Shown here: positions 16,132-24,765 of the stretch, piece after piece
Position numbering within the stretch: the first letter of the stretch is position 1
Layout of the letters: every line of letters begins with the position of its first letter
Notes under the pieces: generated by a model
What the model was told of the DNA's origin: nothing
Seen by the model: only the letters and a program-made list of their open reading frames with translations
Databases searched by the model: none
Translations under genes and position numbers: made by a program
DNA from: an uncultured beta proteobacterium
GTDB lineage: Bacteria; Pseudomonadota; Gammaproteobacteria; Burkholderiales; SG8-39
Direction: 5' to 3'
Assembly (NCBI GenBank): GCA_903859155.1
Contig: CAIOLO010000006.1
Span: 1-41,391 of the forward strand
Length of the DNA: 41,391 nucleotides

Positions 16132-17106
16132 TTACTCGGGTTTGACCCCGGCCAGCTTGATCGCCTTGGCATAGATGTCAAACGATCGCCGGTATTCCGC
16201 GGCGAATTCTTCCGGCGTATTGCCGCCACCGTCATGCAGGTTTTTGGTCAGCCAGGCCTGCACTTCCTGTGTGTTGAGTGCCGTCAGCAGCGACTGGTAC
16301 AGGCGTTGCACGATCGGTTGCGCCAGTCCCGGCGGTCCGATGAGCGCATACCAGGAATTCGGCAATGTCGATCCAGGCACAGTCTCGGCCAGTGTCGGCA
16401 GGTCGGGCGCGCCGCGATAGCGCGTACTTTGCAGCAGTCCGAGCATGCGGATTTTTCCCGAGGCGTGCAGCGGCGTTGCCGTGCCCAGGGTCAGAAACGA
16501 CACCTCGAGTTGTCCGGCGTAAAGATCCTGCAGCGCCTGGACCGCGCCCTTGTAGGGGATATGCACCATGTCGATGCCGGCGGCCTGATTGAGCGTTTCG
16601 GCGGCCAGGTGATAGCCCGAGCCGATCCCGGAGGATCCGTAGGAGAGCTTGCCGGGGTTGCGCTTGGCATAGGCGACCAGTTCGGCCACGTTGTTGACCG
16701 GCAGCGACGGCTTGACGATCAGCACCTGGACCGCGGATGCGCCGATGCTGATGGGCGTGAAATCCTTCATGCCGTCGTAGGGCACATTCTTGTAGACCAG
16801 CTGCGCCATGATGTTCTGGCCGGGCGAGCCCCACAACAGCGTGTAGCCGTCGGGTGCCGCCCTCGCCACGCTGGCGGCGGCCGGCACGCCGCTGGCGCCG
16901 GGTTGGTTCTCGGCAATGAAGGGCTGGCCCAGCGTTTCGGTCATTTTGCCGGTGATGACGCGCCCGGCCAGGTCATAGGCGGAACCGGCAATCTGCGGGA
17001 TCAGAAAGCGTATCGGCTTCGCGGGGTAGGCCTGCGCCTGGGCTTCGTGAAGGAGTGCATTCAGGGATATCAGCGCCACGCCTGCGGCCAGCATGCTTTT
17101 ATTCAT
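16132..17106 (-). CDS. Bug/TctC-family periplasmic solute receptor (3 of 6), atypical ligand loop
   Basis: 324 residues with a signal peptide ending at EAQAQA. Family marks are AYPAKPIRFLIP, ENQPGASGVPAAASVARAAPDG, HIPYKGAVQALQDLYAGQLE and LPTLAETVPGS. The first ligand loop is IPQIAGSAYDLAGR: the usual GGG is missing, although the Asp is kept. The chemistry of the bound solute may therefore differ from that of the other five. An AGGGGG ribosome site lies before ATG. It is the last gene of a leftward set with the ThDP enzyme and CoA-transferase; a 113-base AT-rich gap precedes it and could hold its own promoter. Confidence 0.92.
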   Translation of the reverse strand: MNKSMLAAGVALISLNALLHEAQAQAYPAKPIRFLIPQIAGSAYDLAGRVITGKMTETLGQPFIAENQPGASGVPAAASVARAAPDGYTLLWGSPGQNIMAQLVYKNVPYDGMKDFTPISIGASAVQVLIVKPSLPVNNVAELVAYAKRNPGKLSYGSSGIGSGYHLAAETLNQAAGIDMVHIPYKGAVQALQDLYAGQLEVSFLTLGTATPLHASGKIRMLGLLQSTRYRGAPDLPTLAETVPGSTLPNSWYALIGPPGLAQPIVQRLYQSLLTALNTQEVQAWLTKNLHDGGGNTPEEFAAEYRRSFDIYAKAIKLAGVKPE

Positions 17107-17219
17107 TGCGTCCCCCTATGGAATATTACATTACAGAATTAAAATACGCATCCAGTCCACGTGTTATATGTAAAAATAAAAGTTAATGTTATGAATTAAT
17201 AACTATTGCCAAGGCTGTC

Positions 17220-18902
17220 TCAGGTCATGTGGCGCGCGAAATTCGAGGTCTCGGCGCGCGCGCTCCAGTCGGTCTTGACGTTGACCAGCGCGGTCTGCCC
17301 GTTGGCGACCGCCAGCCTGGCTCTTTCCAGCGCCGCGCGGATGTCGCCAGGCTGCTCCACGTATTCGCCGTGGCAGCCCAGTGCCTCGGCCATTTTGTCA
17401 TAGCGCGTGTAGCCCAGGTCGCGCGAGGGCTTCTTGCCATCGGGGTCGGCGGTCCAGCCGCCGTTGAGGCTCACCACCACCAGGATGGGCAGCTTCTGGC
17501 GCATGGCGCTGTCGATCTCCATGCCGTTCATGCCGAAGGCGCCGTCGCCCGAGAGCACCACCACCTGCTTGTCGGGCTTGGCGGCTTTTGCGCCGACGCC
17601 GAAGGGCACGCCCACGCCCATGCAGCCGAAGGGACCCGAGTTGAGGCGATGGCCGGGGAAATAGGTGTTGAGCGTCTGCCGGCCGTAATTGAGGATTTCC
17701 TGGCCGTCGACCACCAGGATGGCGTCGCGGTCAAGAAAATCGCGCAGTTCGCGGCACAGTCGCAGCGGATGAATCGGCACCGCGTCGCTGGCCAGGCGCG
17801 CCTCGCTTTTGGGGGCGCGCTCGCGCTCGATGGCGGCAAGCTTTGCGCGCCATTCGCTGTAGCGCGCGGCCAGGCCGCGCCCGGCGCTCGCCGCATTGAG
17901 TTGCTCGAGCACGGTGCGCGCGTCGCCGACAATGCCCAGTTCCAGCTTGGTGGTGCCGTTGATTTCGCCGGCGTCGGTATCGATGCGGATGAATGGCGCG
18001 GCAGGCGAGAAGCGCGGCGGCCGTCCGTGGCCGAACACGTAGTTCAGGCGCGTGCCGAGCACGATCACCAGATCCGCTTCCTTGTAGGCGGCAGAGCGTG
18101 CCTGGCCGTAGAACAGCGCATGATCTTCGGGCAGCACGCCGCGTCCCTGCGGCGTGGTGTAGAAGGGGATGCCGGTGGCCTCGACAAATTTCTGCAGCTC
18201 GGCCGAGGCCTGCGACCAGAGGATGCCGCTGCCGGTCAGCAGCACCGGGGCCTTGGCTTTTTCGAGCAGTTCCAGTGTGCGCGCAATCTGCTGCGCCGAG
18301 GCCGCGGGGCGCGCGAGGGTGCGCGGTTGTTTCGACCAGCGGATCGCGTCTTCGTCCACTTCCTGGTCGAGAACATCGCCGGGGAGGTCGAGGTAGACCG
18401 GGCCGGGCTTGCCGGCGATGGCGTTGGCGAAGGCCATGTCGACATATTGCGGGATGCGTTTTGCGTCATAGACGCGTTCGGACCACTTGGTGACCGGGCG
18501 CATCACCGCCACCTGGTCGATCTCCTGAAACGCGCCGGTGCCGTATTGGCCCACGGGACTGGAACCGCCCAGCGCCACCACCGGCGCGCAATCGATCAGC
18601 GCCGTGGCAAGGCCCGAGGCGAGGTTGACGGCGCCCGGTCCGCTCGATGCCATGCACACCGCCGGTCTGCCCAGGACGCGCGCGTAGGCCTGCGCCATCA
18701 TCGCCGCGCCCTGCTCATGGCGTGCGTCGATGATGCGGATGCCCGCAGCCTTGCAGGCGTTGGCGGCATCGTAGGTGGGTGCACCCATGAGGTAGAACAG
18801 GGTGCTTACCTGCTGGCGCGCGAGCGCCTTGCCCAGCAGGTCGGCGCCGGTGACTTTCTTTTTCGGGGTTTCGGTTTCCATGGTTTTGCTTTCAGGTGTC
18901 AC
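17220..18902 (-). CDS. Thiamine-diphosphate-dependent enzyme, oxalyl-CoA decarboxylase / 2-hydroxyacyl-CoA lyase-like
   Basis: 560 residues with the three-domain layout of the acetolactate-synthase superfamily. The N-terminal domain has the catalytic Glu in ARHEQGAAMMAQAYAR and SSGPGAVNLASGLA. A central domain follows, and the C-terminal ThDP domain has GDGAFGMNGMEID with LNGGW about 25 residues later. The start is GTG 18902 or ATG 18881; neither has a strong ribosome site. Adjacent to a class III CoA-transferase, it resembles the oxalate pair (formyl-CoA transferase plus oxalyl-CoA decarboxylase), or a lyase cleaving a 2-hydroxyacyl-CoA. I infer a CoA-thioester substrate from the neighbour; plain acetolactate synthase is less likely without its small subunit nearby. 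Confidence 0.82.
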   Translation of the reverse strand: MTPESKTMETETPKKKVTGADLLGKALARQQVSTLFYLMGAPTYDAANACKAAGIRIIDARHEQGAAMMAQAYARVLGRPAVCMASSGPGAVNLASGLATALIDCAPVVALGGSSPVGQYGTGAFQEIDQVAVMRPVTKWSERVYDAKRIPQYVDMAFANAIAGKPGPVYLDLPGDVLDQEVDEDAIRWSKQPRTLARPAASAQQIARTLELLEKAKAPVLLTGSGILWSQASAELQKFVEATGIPFYTTPQGRGVLPEDHALFYGQARSAAYKEADLVIVLGTRLNYVFGHGRPPRFSPAAPFIRIDTDAGEINGTTKLELGIVGDARTVLEQLNAASAGRGLAARYSEWRAKLAAIERERAPKSEARLASDAVPIHPLRLCRELRDFLDRDAILVVDGQEILNYGRQTLNTYFPGHRLNSGPFGCMGVGVPFGVGAKAAKPDKQVVVLSGDGAFGMNGMEIDSAMRQKLPILVVVSLNGGWTADPDGKKPSRDLGYTRYDKMAEALGCHGEYVEQPGDIRAALERARLAVANGQTALVNVKTDWSARAETSNFARHMT

Positions 18903-18984
18903 TGGTACTTGCTGGGTTGTCTCAGTGTTGAACTGATCCCGGGCAATGGCAGGGGGCCGCTCAGGTCAAGCCGGCCCCCCGTCG

Positions 18985-20217
18985 TCAGATGATCTTGCTG
19001 GTGCGCAGTTCGGCGACCTGGTCACGGCTCATGCCGAGGAGCTCTGCGTAGACCTCGTCGTTTTGCGCGCCCAGCATCGGCGCACAAGTGACCGGCACGA
19101 AGGAGTCGGACATTTTCACCGGGAAGCCGGGCATGGTGAAATCGCCGCGCACCGGATGCTGCACGGTCACGAACATGCCGCGCTTTCTCATGTGCGGGTC
19201 TTCGGAAAGATCCCGCGTGTCGAAGACCGCGCCGGCCGCGACGCCCGCCTCGCCGAGCATTTTCATGACTTCGCGCTTGTCGTAATTGAGCGTCCAGGCC
19301 GAGAGCATCTCATCCACCGAGGCGCGATTCTGGTAGCGCATCTCCGGCGTGGAGTAGCGCGGGTCGCCTTTCAAGTCGTCGCGGCCCATGAATTCGAGCA
19401 GCCGCTCCCAGTGGCGGTTGGTGGCGCGCGAACTGTAGATGAAGCAGTAGTCGTTCTTGCCGCCGCCTTTGCACGGGTAGGCCTCCGAGGGCGAAGTCGA
19501 TCCGAGCAGGCTCTGGTTGCCGTTGCGGGTGGCCGGTTGGCCGCCCAGCGCCTGTGCGGCGTAGGAGATGCGGCACAGGTTTGGCACCACTTCCTGCATC
19601 ACCACTTCGATGCGCTGGCCGCGGCCGCTGGTGACGCGCTGAAACAGCGCCGCCATGATGCCCAGCGCCGCATGCAGGCCGCTGCCGGAATCGCCGATGG
19701 TGGCCCCGGAGCGCAGCGGCGGACCGTCGGCTTCGCCGTTGACCGACATGGCGCCGCCGGTGGCCTGCGCGATCATGTCAAAGGACAGGTAGTTGGCATA
19801 GGGGCCGTCGGGCGCGAAGCCCTTGATCTGCGCGTAGACGATGCGCGGGTTGATCTTCTTTACCTCGTCATAGGAAAAGCCCATGCGCTCGATGGTGCCG
19901 GGGCCGAAATTCTCGACGAACACGTCGCCCCTGGCTATCAGGTCGCGCAGCATCTGCTTGCCCTTTTCCTCCTTGAGGTTGAGCGTGACGCAGCGCTTGT
20001 TGGCGTTGAGCAGCATGAAATAGGGCGAGTCCACGCCGCGCTTGTCGGTGGAGGCGCCGCGGCTCTGCTCGCCCTGGGGCGGCTCGACCTTGATGACATC
20101 GGCGCCCAGCCACGCCAGCGTCTCGGTGCAGGAGGGGCCCGCTTCGAACTGGGTGAGGTCGATGACGCGAATGCCTTTGAGGGCGGTTTGGGACGGGGAG
20201 GTGCTGTCGGCGGACAT
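18985..20217 (-). CDS. Class III CoA-transferase (CaiB/Frc family)
   Basis: 410 residues from ATG 20217, which has GGAG 9 bases upstream; the frame stays open much further, but the longer part is antisense to the next Bug gene. Family marks are GIRVIDLTQFEAGPSCTETL, GADVIKVEPPQGEQSRG, LNLKEEKGKQML, VFVENFGPGTIERMG and the GDSGSGLHAALGIMAAL segment containing the expected catalytic Asp. Enzymes of this family move CoA between carboxylates through an aspartyl anhydride. It leads a leftward operon with the ThDP enzyme (82 bases downstream) and a Bug receptor, so a dicarboxylate such as oxalate, or a hydroxy acid, is a reasonable but unproven substrate. Confidence 0.9.
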   Translation of the reverse strand: MSADSTSPSQTALKGIRVIDLTQFEAGPSCTETLAWLGADVIKVEPPQGEQSRGASTDKRGVDSPYFMLLNANKRCVTLNLKEEKGKQMLRDLIARGDVFVENFGPGTIERMGFSYDEVKKINPRIVYAQIKGFAPDGPYANYLSFDMIAQATGGAMSVNGEADGPPLRSGATIGDSGSGLHAALGIMAALFQRVTSGRGQRIEVVMQEVVPNLCRISYAAQALGGQPATRNGNQSLLGSTSPSEAYPCKGGGKNDYCFIYSSRATNRHWERLLEFMGRDDLKGDPRYSTPEMRYQNRASVDEMLSAWTLNYDKREVMKMLGEAGVAAGAVFDTRDLSEDPHMRKRGMFVTVQHPVRGDFTMPGFPVKMSDSFVPVTCAPMLGAQNDEVYAELLGMSRDQVAELRTSKII

Positions 20218-20287
20218 GAATTTGCGCTCCAAAAAAATCTGGCACGAGTGTACAACGGCATGCGCGGAGACATTTACTCGGGTATTT

Positions 20288-20315
20288 GGCGCGGGCATGG
20301 CGGCGCGGGCATGGC
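20288..20315. repeat. Tandem duplication of a 14-mer
   Basis: GGCGCGGGCATGGC occurs twice head to tail in the divergent promoter region between the CoA-transferase and Bug genes. It may be a slippage product or paired protein-binding sites. Confidence 0.6.
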
Positions 20316-20367
20316 GCGACGCGGTGCGAGCCGGTAACATGGCGCGAGATTCGGGAAGGAGTGTTTC

Positions 20368-21345
20368 ATGAAGATTGCGTCGCGCTTGCTTGTCTCGGGG
20401 CTGATCATTTCCACTGCGGGTGTTGCGCAAAGCGCCGCCGCCCAGTCCTGGCCCACCAAGGTCGTGCGCGTGATCGTCCCGGTTTCGGCCGGCGGCGGTA
20501 TCGATACCGTCGCGCGCGCCATGGCGCAGAAATATTCGGAGGCCTGGGGGCAGGCGGTGGTGGTGGAAAATCGGGCCGGCGCGGGCGGGATCATCGGCGC
20601 CGACGTGGTTGCCAAGGCGCCGCGCGACGGGTACACCCTGCTGATCAACTCCACCAGCCAGGCCAGCAGCGCCGCGCAGTACGCCAGGCTGCCCTACGAT
20701 GCCCAGAAGGATTTTGCTCCCGCCAGCCAGATTATTTACACCTATCTGATGCTCGGGGCCAATATGAAGGTGCCGGCCACCTCGGTGAAGGAGCTGGTGG
20801 CGCTCGCCAAGACGCAGCCGGGCAAGCTCAATTTCGGCTCCACCGGCAGCGGTGGCAGCCCGCATCTGGTTTCCGAGTTGTTCCGCCTGGAGACCGGCAT
20901 CAACGTCGTGCATGTGCCCTACAAGGGAGATTCACCGCTGCAGCCGGCGTTGATTTCCGATGAGGTGCAGTACGCTTTTCTCACGCCGATCGCGCTCATG
21001 CAGCACGTCAAATCGGGCCGCGTGCGCGCCCTGGCGGTCACCGGGGGACGGCGCGCCTCGATCGCGCCGGATGTGCCCACCATGGCCGAGGCCGGATTTC
21101 CGGGCGTGGAATTCACCGGCTGGATCGGCACATTCGCCGGCGGCGGCGCTCCGCGCGAGGTGCTCACGCGCATTGCCGAAGATACGCAGCGCACCCTGAA
21201 AATGCCCGACATCCTGGCACGCGTGCCCGGATGGGGGGGGGAACCGGCCGGCTCCACGCCGGAGGAGTTCGAAGCGCGTTACCGCGCGGACATTGCAAAA
21301 TACGCGCGCATCATCCGGGAAGCGAAAATTCCTCTTCTGGAGTAG
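20368..21345 (+). CDS. Bug/TctC-family periplasmic solute receptor (4 of 6)
   Basis: 325 residues with a signal peptide ending near SAAAQS. The ligand loop is VPVSAGGGIDTVAR. Other marks are VENRAGAGGIIGADVVAKAPRDG, HVPYKGDSPLQPALISDEVQ and DVPTMAEAGFPGVE. AGGAG precedes ATG. It is divergent from the CoA-transferase operon and leads a rightward group with a nucleotidyltransferase and a CocE-like hydrolase, spaced by 49 and 20 bases. It has no membrane partners in the window. Confidence 0.93.
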   Translation: MKIASRLLVSGLIISTAGVAQSAAAQSWPTKVVRVIVPVSAGGGIDTVARAMAQKYSEAWGQAVVVENRAGAGGIIGADVVAKAPRDGYTLLINSTSQASSAAQYARLPYDAQKDFAPASQIIYTYLMLGANMKVPATSVKELVALAKTQPGKLNFGSTGSGGSPHLVSELFRLETGINVVHVPYKGDSPLQPALISDEVQYAFLTPIALMQHVKSGRVRALAVTGGRRASIAPDVPTMAEAGFPGVEFTGWIGTFAGGGAPREVLTRIAEDTQRTLKMPDILARVPGWGGEPAGSTPEEFEARYRADIAKYARIIREAKIPLLE

Positions 21346-21394
21346 TGCCCGGCGCTGTGCTTCGCCAATCGAATCAATGACGGTGTGATGCTTC

Positions 21395-22222
21395 ATGCTT
21401 TTGACTGATGTGAATCCCGAAACCGGCGAAGCGGTGCTGCGCGAGGCTCTTCGACAGGCGCAGACGGTTTTCGGCGAACGGCTGGTTTCGGTCTATGCCC
21501 TTGGAAGTCTTGCGCATGGCGGCTTCAGCGCGCACGTCAGCGATGTCGATGTGGGTCTGGTGTTGAGCGATCCTTTGTTTGACAGCGATGCGGCCGCTGT
21601 CGAGAAGCTCAATGCCGCGGTCAAGGCCAGCGGCCTGGCGCTTGCCGATCGCCTGTCGGTTTTCTGGGGATCGCCCAAGACCCTGGCCGGTGAAGCGCAG
21701 GGCGGACGTTATCCACCGGTGGACTGCCTGGATCTTCGGGAGAACGGCCGGTTGCTGGCCGGGCGTGATATCCGCGCGGCGGTGGCCGTGCCCGGCACGC
21801 AATCCATGGTGGTCTCGGCGGCGCGCATGGCGCTGAAAAACATGGCGAGCGCCGTCGTGGAGGCGGAGCTTCGCGATCCCTCCGCGCTGATACGCGCGGG
21901 GGTGCGGGCGCTCACCAAGCGGGTGCTGTTTCCGGTGCGCTTTGTCTACACCGCGCGCACCGGGCGCGTCGGCACCAACGATGCCGCCGTCGAATATTTC
22001 ACCGCGGCCGAAAGCGGCCCTGCGGCGCTGCTGGCGCGCCGCGCCTACGAATGGCGCAGCGCGCCGTATCGTCAGGACGACCCGCGGGTGCAAGAGGTGG
22101 CACGGGCAGGGCTGTTGCCGCTGTACCGCTTGTTCATCGACGACTATACGCCGCGCCTGCAGGCCTGCGGCGAGACCGCGCTCGCGCAGGGCATGCGCGA
22201 ATGGCGCTCAAGGCTTGAATAA
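21395..22222 (+). CDS. Nucleotidyltransferase-fold protein (AadA-like layout), function unknown
   Basis: 275 residues. The N-terminal third carries the pol-beta nucleotidyltransferase signature: ALGSLAHGGFSAHVSDVDVGLVL, that is GS followed by a DxD pair (split here over residues 36-58). The rest is mostly helical, with LLARRAYEWRSAP near the C-terminus, similar in layout to aminoglycoside nucleotidyltransferases of the AadA/ANT type or to housekeeping relatives. It lies between a Bug receptor and a hydrolase in one direction. Substrate cannot be assigned; antibiotic resistance must not be assumed. The ribosome site is weak. Confidence 0.72.
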   Translation: MLLTDVNPETGEAVLREALRQAQTVFGERLVSVYALGSLAHGGFSAHVSDVDVGLVLSDPLFDSDAAAVEKLNAAVKASGLALADRLSVFWGSPKTLAGEAQGGRYPPVDCLDLRENGRLLAGRDIRAAVAVPGTQSMVVSAARMALKNMASAVVEAELRDPSALIRAGVRALTKRVLFPVRFVYTARTGRVGTNDAAVEYFTAAESGPAALLARRAYEWRSAPYRQDDPRVQEVARAGLLPLYRLFIDDYTPRLQACGETALAQGMREWRSRLE

Positions 22223-22242
22223 CGCAACAGGAGGAGTGAGCA

Positions 22243-23967
22243 ATGCAGATGCTGCTGGATGTCAAAAATTCGCAAGACAAGATCATTCTCGAGCACGACG
22301 TCGATGTGCCGCTGCGCGACGGCGCGCGTATCAAGGCGAACGTGTTCCGGCCGCAGGCGCCGGGCAAGTATCCGGTGCTGATGACCTTCGGCCCTTACGG
22401 CAAGGACGTGCATTTCAGCAAGAACAGTCCCGCGCCATGGGATGACCTGGTCAAGAACCACCCGGACGTGTTTCGCGACTCCAGCGGAAAACTGATGGCA
22501 TTCGAGACGCCGGATCCGGAGGTCTGGGTGCCGCACGGCTATATCCTGATCCGGGTGGACTCGCGCGGCACGGCCAAGTCGCCGGGCAGGATCGACGTCA
22601 ATTCGCCCACCGAGTTCGGCGATTTCTATGACGCCATCGAATGGGCCGGCGTGCAGGAATGGTGCAACGGCAAGGTCGGCCTGGTGGGCATCTCCTATTA
22701 CGCCTGCAGCCAGTGGTACGCGGCATCGCTGCGTCCGCCGCACCTGAAGGCGATACTGCCCTGGCAGGGCACCTACGATTTTTACCGCGGCCGCACCCGC
22801 CAGGGCGGATTGTTCTGCAACGGCTTCGTGCAGCGCTGGTGGAACGGCATCTGTTCCAAGCAGCACGGTTTCGCGGGCACGGCGCACGTGGATATGATGA
22901 CCGGCGAGCGTGTCACCGGCAAGGATGAGCTCTCGGACGCCCAACTCAAGGCCAACCGCGAGGAATACATCGTCAACGTGCTCGCCCATCCGCAACTGGA
23001 CGAGTGGTATGCGGCGCGCAGCGGCGACATGACCAAGATCGACATCCCGGCCTTCGTTGTGGCGAATTTCGGCGGCCTGGGCCTGCATCTGCGCGGCACC
23101 ATCGAGGGGTGGCGCTGGATTTCCTCGAAAGAAAAGTGGCTGAAAGTCCAGCGTGGCTCCTATTTCGTTTCCTTTTACATGCCGAAGAACGTGGCGCTGC
23201 AGCGCAAATTCTTCGACCACTTCCTCAAGGGCATCGACAACGGCTGGGAGCAGGAACCGCGCGTCGAGATCGAAGTGCGTTCCACCGACGACGGCATCGC
23301 GCGCACGGTGCGCGACACGGCATACCCCATGAACATCACCAAAGCGGAAAAGCTCTACCTGGATGTGGCCGGAAAAACCCTGGGTGCGACGCCGCCGTCA
23401 ACCTCGGCTTCGGCGGGTTACCCCGCAACCGGCAGCGGGCTGACCTTCAGCACCGGGCCGCTTACCCGCGATACGGAAATCGCCGGTCCCCTGAAGGCGC
23501 GCGTCTACATGGCCTCGAGCACCCCCGACATGGATCTGTTTGCGACGGTGCGGGCCTACGACCCCGATGGCAAGGAGGCGACCTTCTATGCCTCAGACGA
23601 ACCGGCCTTCCCGGTATCGATGGGCTGGCTGCGCTGCACCCACCGCAAGCTCGACAGCGCGCGCAGCACCGACTGGATTCCCTACCACAGCCACGACGAG
23701 TACCAGCCGCTGACGGCGGGGGAGATCTACGCCATCGATGTCGAGATCTGGGCTGCCAGCCTGGCGCTGCCCAAGGGTTCGCGCCTGACCCTGACGCTGG
23801 CGGGGCGCGACTTCGAGCGCGAGGGGGCCACCGGCACCCACCGGGGCTCCGGGCCGTTCATCCACGCCGATCCCACCGATCGTCCGCCGGCGAAATTCTC
23901 CGGCGAACAGGTCATCCATTCCGGGCCGGGGCGGGAGTCTTATTTGCAGTTGCCGGTGATCAACTGA
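22243..23967 (+). CDS. CocE/NonD-family serine hydrolase (X-Pro dipeptidyl-peptidase-like)
   Basis: 574 residues, no signal peptide. The N-terminal alpha/beta-hydrolase domain has RDGARIKANVFRP, the RVDSRGTAKSPG segment, and the nucleophile elbow GISYYACSQW with Ser near residue 151. The C-terminal half is a jelly-roll domain with LTFSTGPLTRDTEIAGPLKA and GSRLTLTLAGRDFER, typical of the CocE/NonD group that hydrolyses esters or amides, such as cocaine esterase and glutaryl-7-ACA acylase. A good ribosome site (AGGAGGAG) supports ATG 22243. It is the last gene of the Bug / nucleotidyltransferase operon. The substrate is unknown. Confidence 0.88.
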   Translation: MQMLLDVKNSQDKIILEHDVDVPLRDGARIKANVFRPQAPGKYPVLMTFGPYGKDVHFSKNSPAPWDDLVKNHPDVFRDSSGKLMAFETPDPEVWVPHGYILIRVDSRGTAKSPGRIDVNSPTEFGDFYDAIEWAGVQEWCNGKVGLVGISYYACSQWYAASLRPPHLKAILPWQGTYDFYRGRTRQGGLFCNGFVQRWWNGICSKQHGFAGTAHVDMMTGERVTGKDELSDAQLKANREEYIVNVLAHPQLDEWYAARSGDMTKIDIPAFVVANFGGLGLHLRGTIEGWRWISSKEKWLKVQRGSYFVSFYMPKNVALQRKFFDHFLKGIDNGWEQEPRVEIEVRSTDDGIARTVRDTAYPMNITKAEKLYLDVAGKTLGATPPSTSASAGYPATGSGLTFSTGPLTRDTEIAGPLKARVYMASSTPDMDLFATVRAYDPDGKEATFYASDEPAFPVSMGWLRCTHRKLDSARSTDWIPYHSHDEYQPLTAGEIYAIDVEIWAASLALPKGSRLTLTLAGRDFEREGATGTHRGSGPFIHADPTDRPPAKFSGEQVIHSGPGRESYLQLPVIN

Positions 23968-24004
23968 TTATAAATAATGAAAAATATCAATTAGTTAATT
24001 AAAT

Positions 24005-24064
24005 ATGTAGATATGTAGCTACTTATATTTGTGCAGACAAATATTTGTGGTAACGTATCTACAT
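24005..24064. promoter_or_regulatory. Multi-palindrome operator region before the Phd/PIN operon
   Basis: ATGTAGATA (24005-24013) and TATCTACAT (24056-24064) are exact inverted arms that enclose three smaller palindromes: GTAGCTAC (24015-24022), TTTGT-N4-ACAAA (24028-24041) and ACAAATATTTGT (24037-24048). The region is AT-rich and ends 25 bases before the antitoxin start. This is the expected place for cooperative Phd repression. Confidence 0.6.
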
Positions 24065-24088
24065 TGCGCTCGCTTACCAGGTGTTGCC

Positions 24089-24343
24089 ATGACTATCACG
24101 ACCCTTTCAAGCCGCCAGTTCAATCAGGACGCCAGCAAGGCCAAGAAGGCTGCCAAATCGGGTCCGGTAATCATCACCGATCGCGGCCGGCCAGCGCATG
24201 TGCTGCTGACTTATAACGAGTACAAGAAGATCACGCGCGGCCAGTCGAAGATCGCCGATCTCCTCGCGATGCCTGGCATTGAAGACATTGAATTTGAGAT
24301 TCCGCGGTTGCACGAAGTCGCGCGGCCAGCGGATCTTTGCTGA
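24089..24343 (+). CDS. Phd/YefM-family antitoxin
   Basis: 84 residues from ATG 24089. The N-terminal region is typical of the family: SSRQFNQDASKAKKAA, then a beta-strand segment GPVIITDRGRPAHVLLTYNEY. The C-terminal part (IEDIEFEIPRL) is acidic and fits the toxin-binding tail. The stop overlaps the toxin start (TGATG). It likely binds the palindromes upstream and blocks the PIN toxin. Confidence 0.88.
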   Translation: MTITTLSSRQFNQDASKAKKAAKSGPVIITDRGRPAHVLLTYNEYKKITRGQSKIADLLAMPGIEDIEFEIPRLHEVARPADLC

Positions 24344-24765
24344 TGTACCTGCTCGATACTGATGTCGTTTCCGAATTGCGAAAAATTCGTCCCGGCAGGG
24401 CAGATGTCAATGTCGCGCGTTGGGCCGATAGCACCGATGCCAATGATCTCTATTTATCGGTGATAACCATCCAGGAACTGGAGATTGGTGTGTTGCTGGC
24501 CGAACGCCGTGATCCGTCGCAGGGAGCAGTTTTTCGGGCGTGGCTCGATGGCCACGTACTGCCTGCCTTCAGCGGTCGCATCCTCGCCGTCGATACATCG
24601 GTTGCCCAGCGCGGTGCCCGGCTTCATGTACCGGACCCTCGCCCGATACGCGATGGGCTTATTGCCGCGACTGCACTGGTCCACGGCATGACCGTCGTCA
24701 CACGAAACGTGGCTGACTTCGAACCTACCGGTGTCTCGATTCTCAATCCATGGATTGGCCCCTGA
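24343..24765 (+). CDS. PIN-domain ribonuclease toxin (FitB/VapC-like)
   Basis: 140 residues from ATG 24343. PIN acidic residues are present: Asp in YLLDTDVVSE, Glu in TIQELEIG, Asp in PIRDGLIAATAL and Asp in RNVADFE. The TxN motif (VTRN) is also typical. FitB is the PIN partner of FitA in Neisseria; here the antitoxin is Phd-like. Complete type II module. Target RNA unknown. Confidence 0.88.
   Translation: MYLLDTDVVSELRKIRPGRADVNVARWADSTDANDLYLSVITIQELEIGVLLAERRDPSQGAVFRAWLDGHVLPAFSGRILAVDTSVAQRGARLHVPDPRPIRDGLIAATALVHGMTVVTRNVADFEPTGVSILNPWIGP

Noticed and set aside
17229-18992. 587-codon plus-strand frame opposite the ThDP enzyme
   Set aside because: Antisense shadow with no recognisable motif; the minus strand has the ThDP signature.
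20218-20913. N-terminal extension of the CoA-transferase frame
   Set aside because: The extra 232 codons are antisense to the Bug gene at 20368 and the ATG at 20217 has its own ribosome site.
21395-22222. Aminoglycoside-resistance gene
   Set aside because: The fold signature alone does not show this activity; context is catabolic, so only the fold is claimed.
24005-24064. CRISPR-like repeat cluster
   Set aside because: The elements are palindromes of different sequence, without regular spacers or cas genes.
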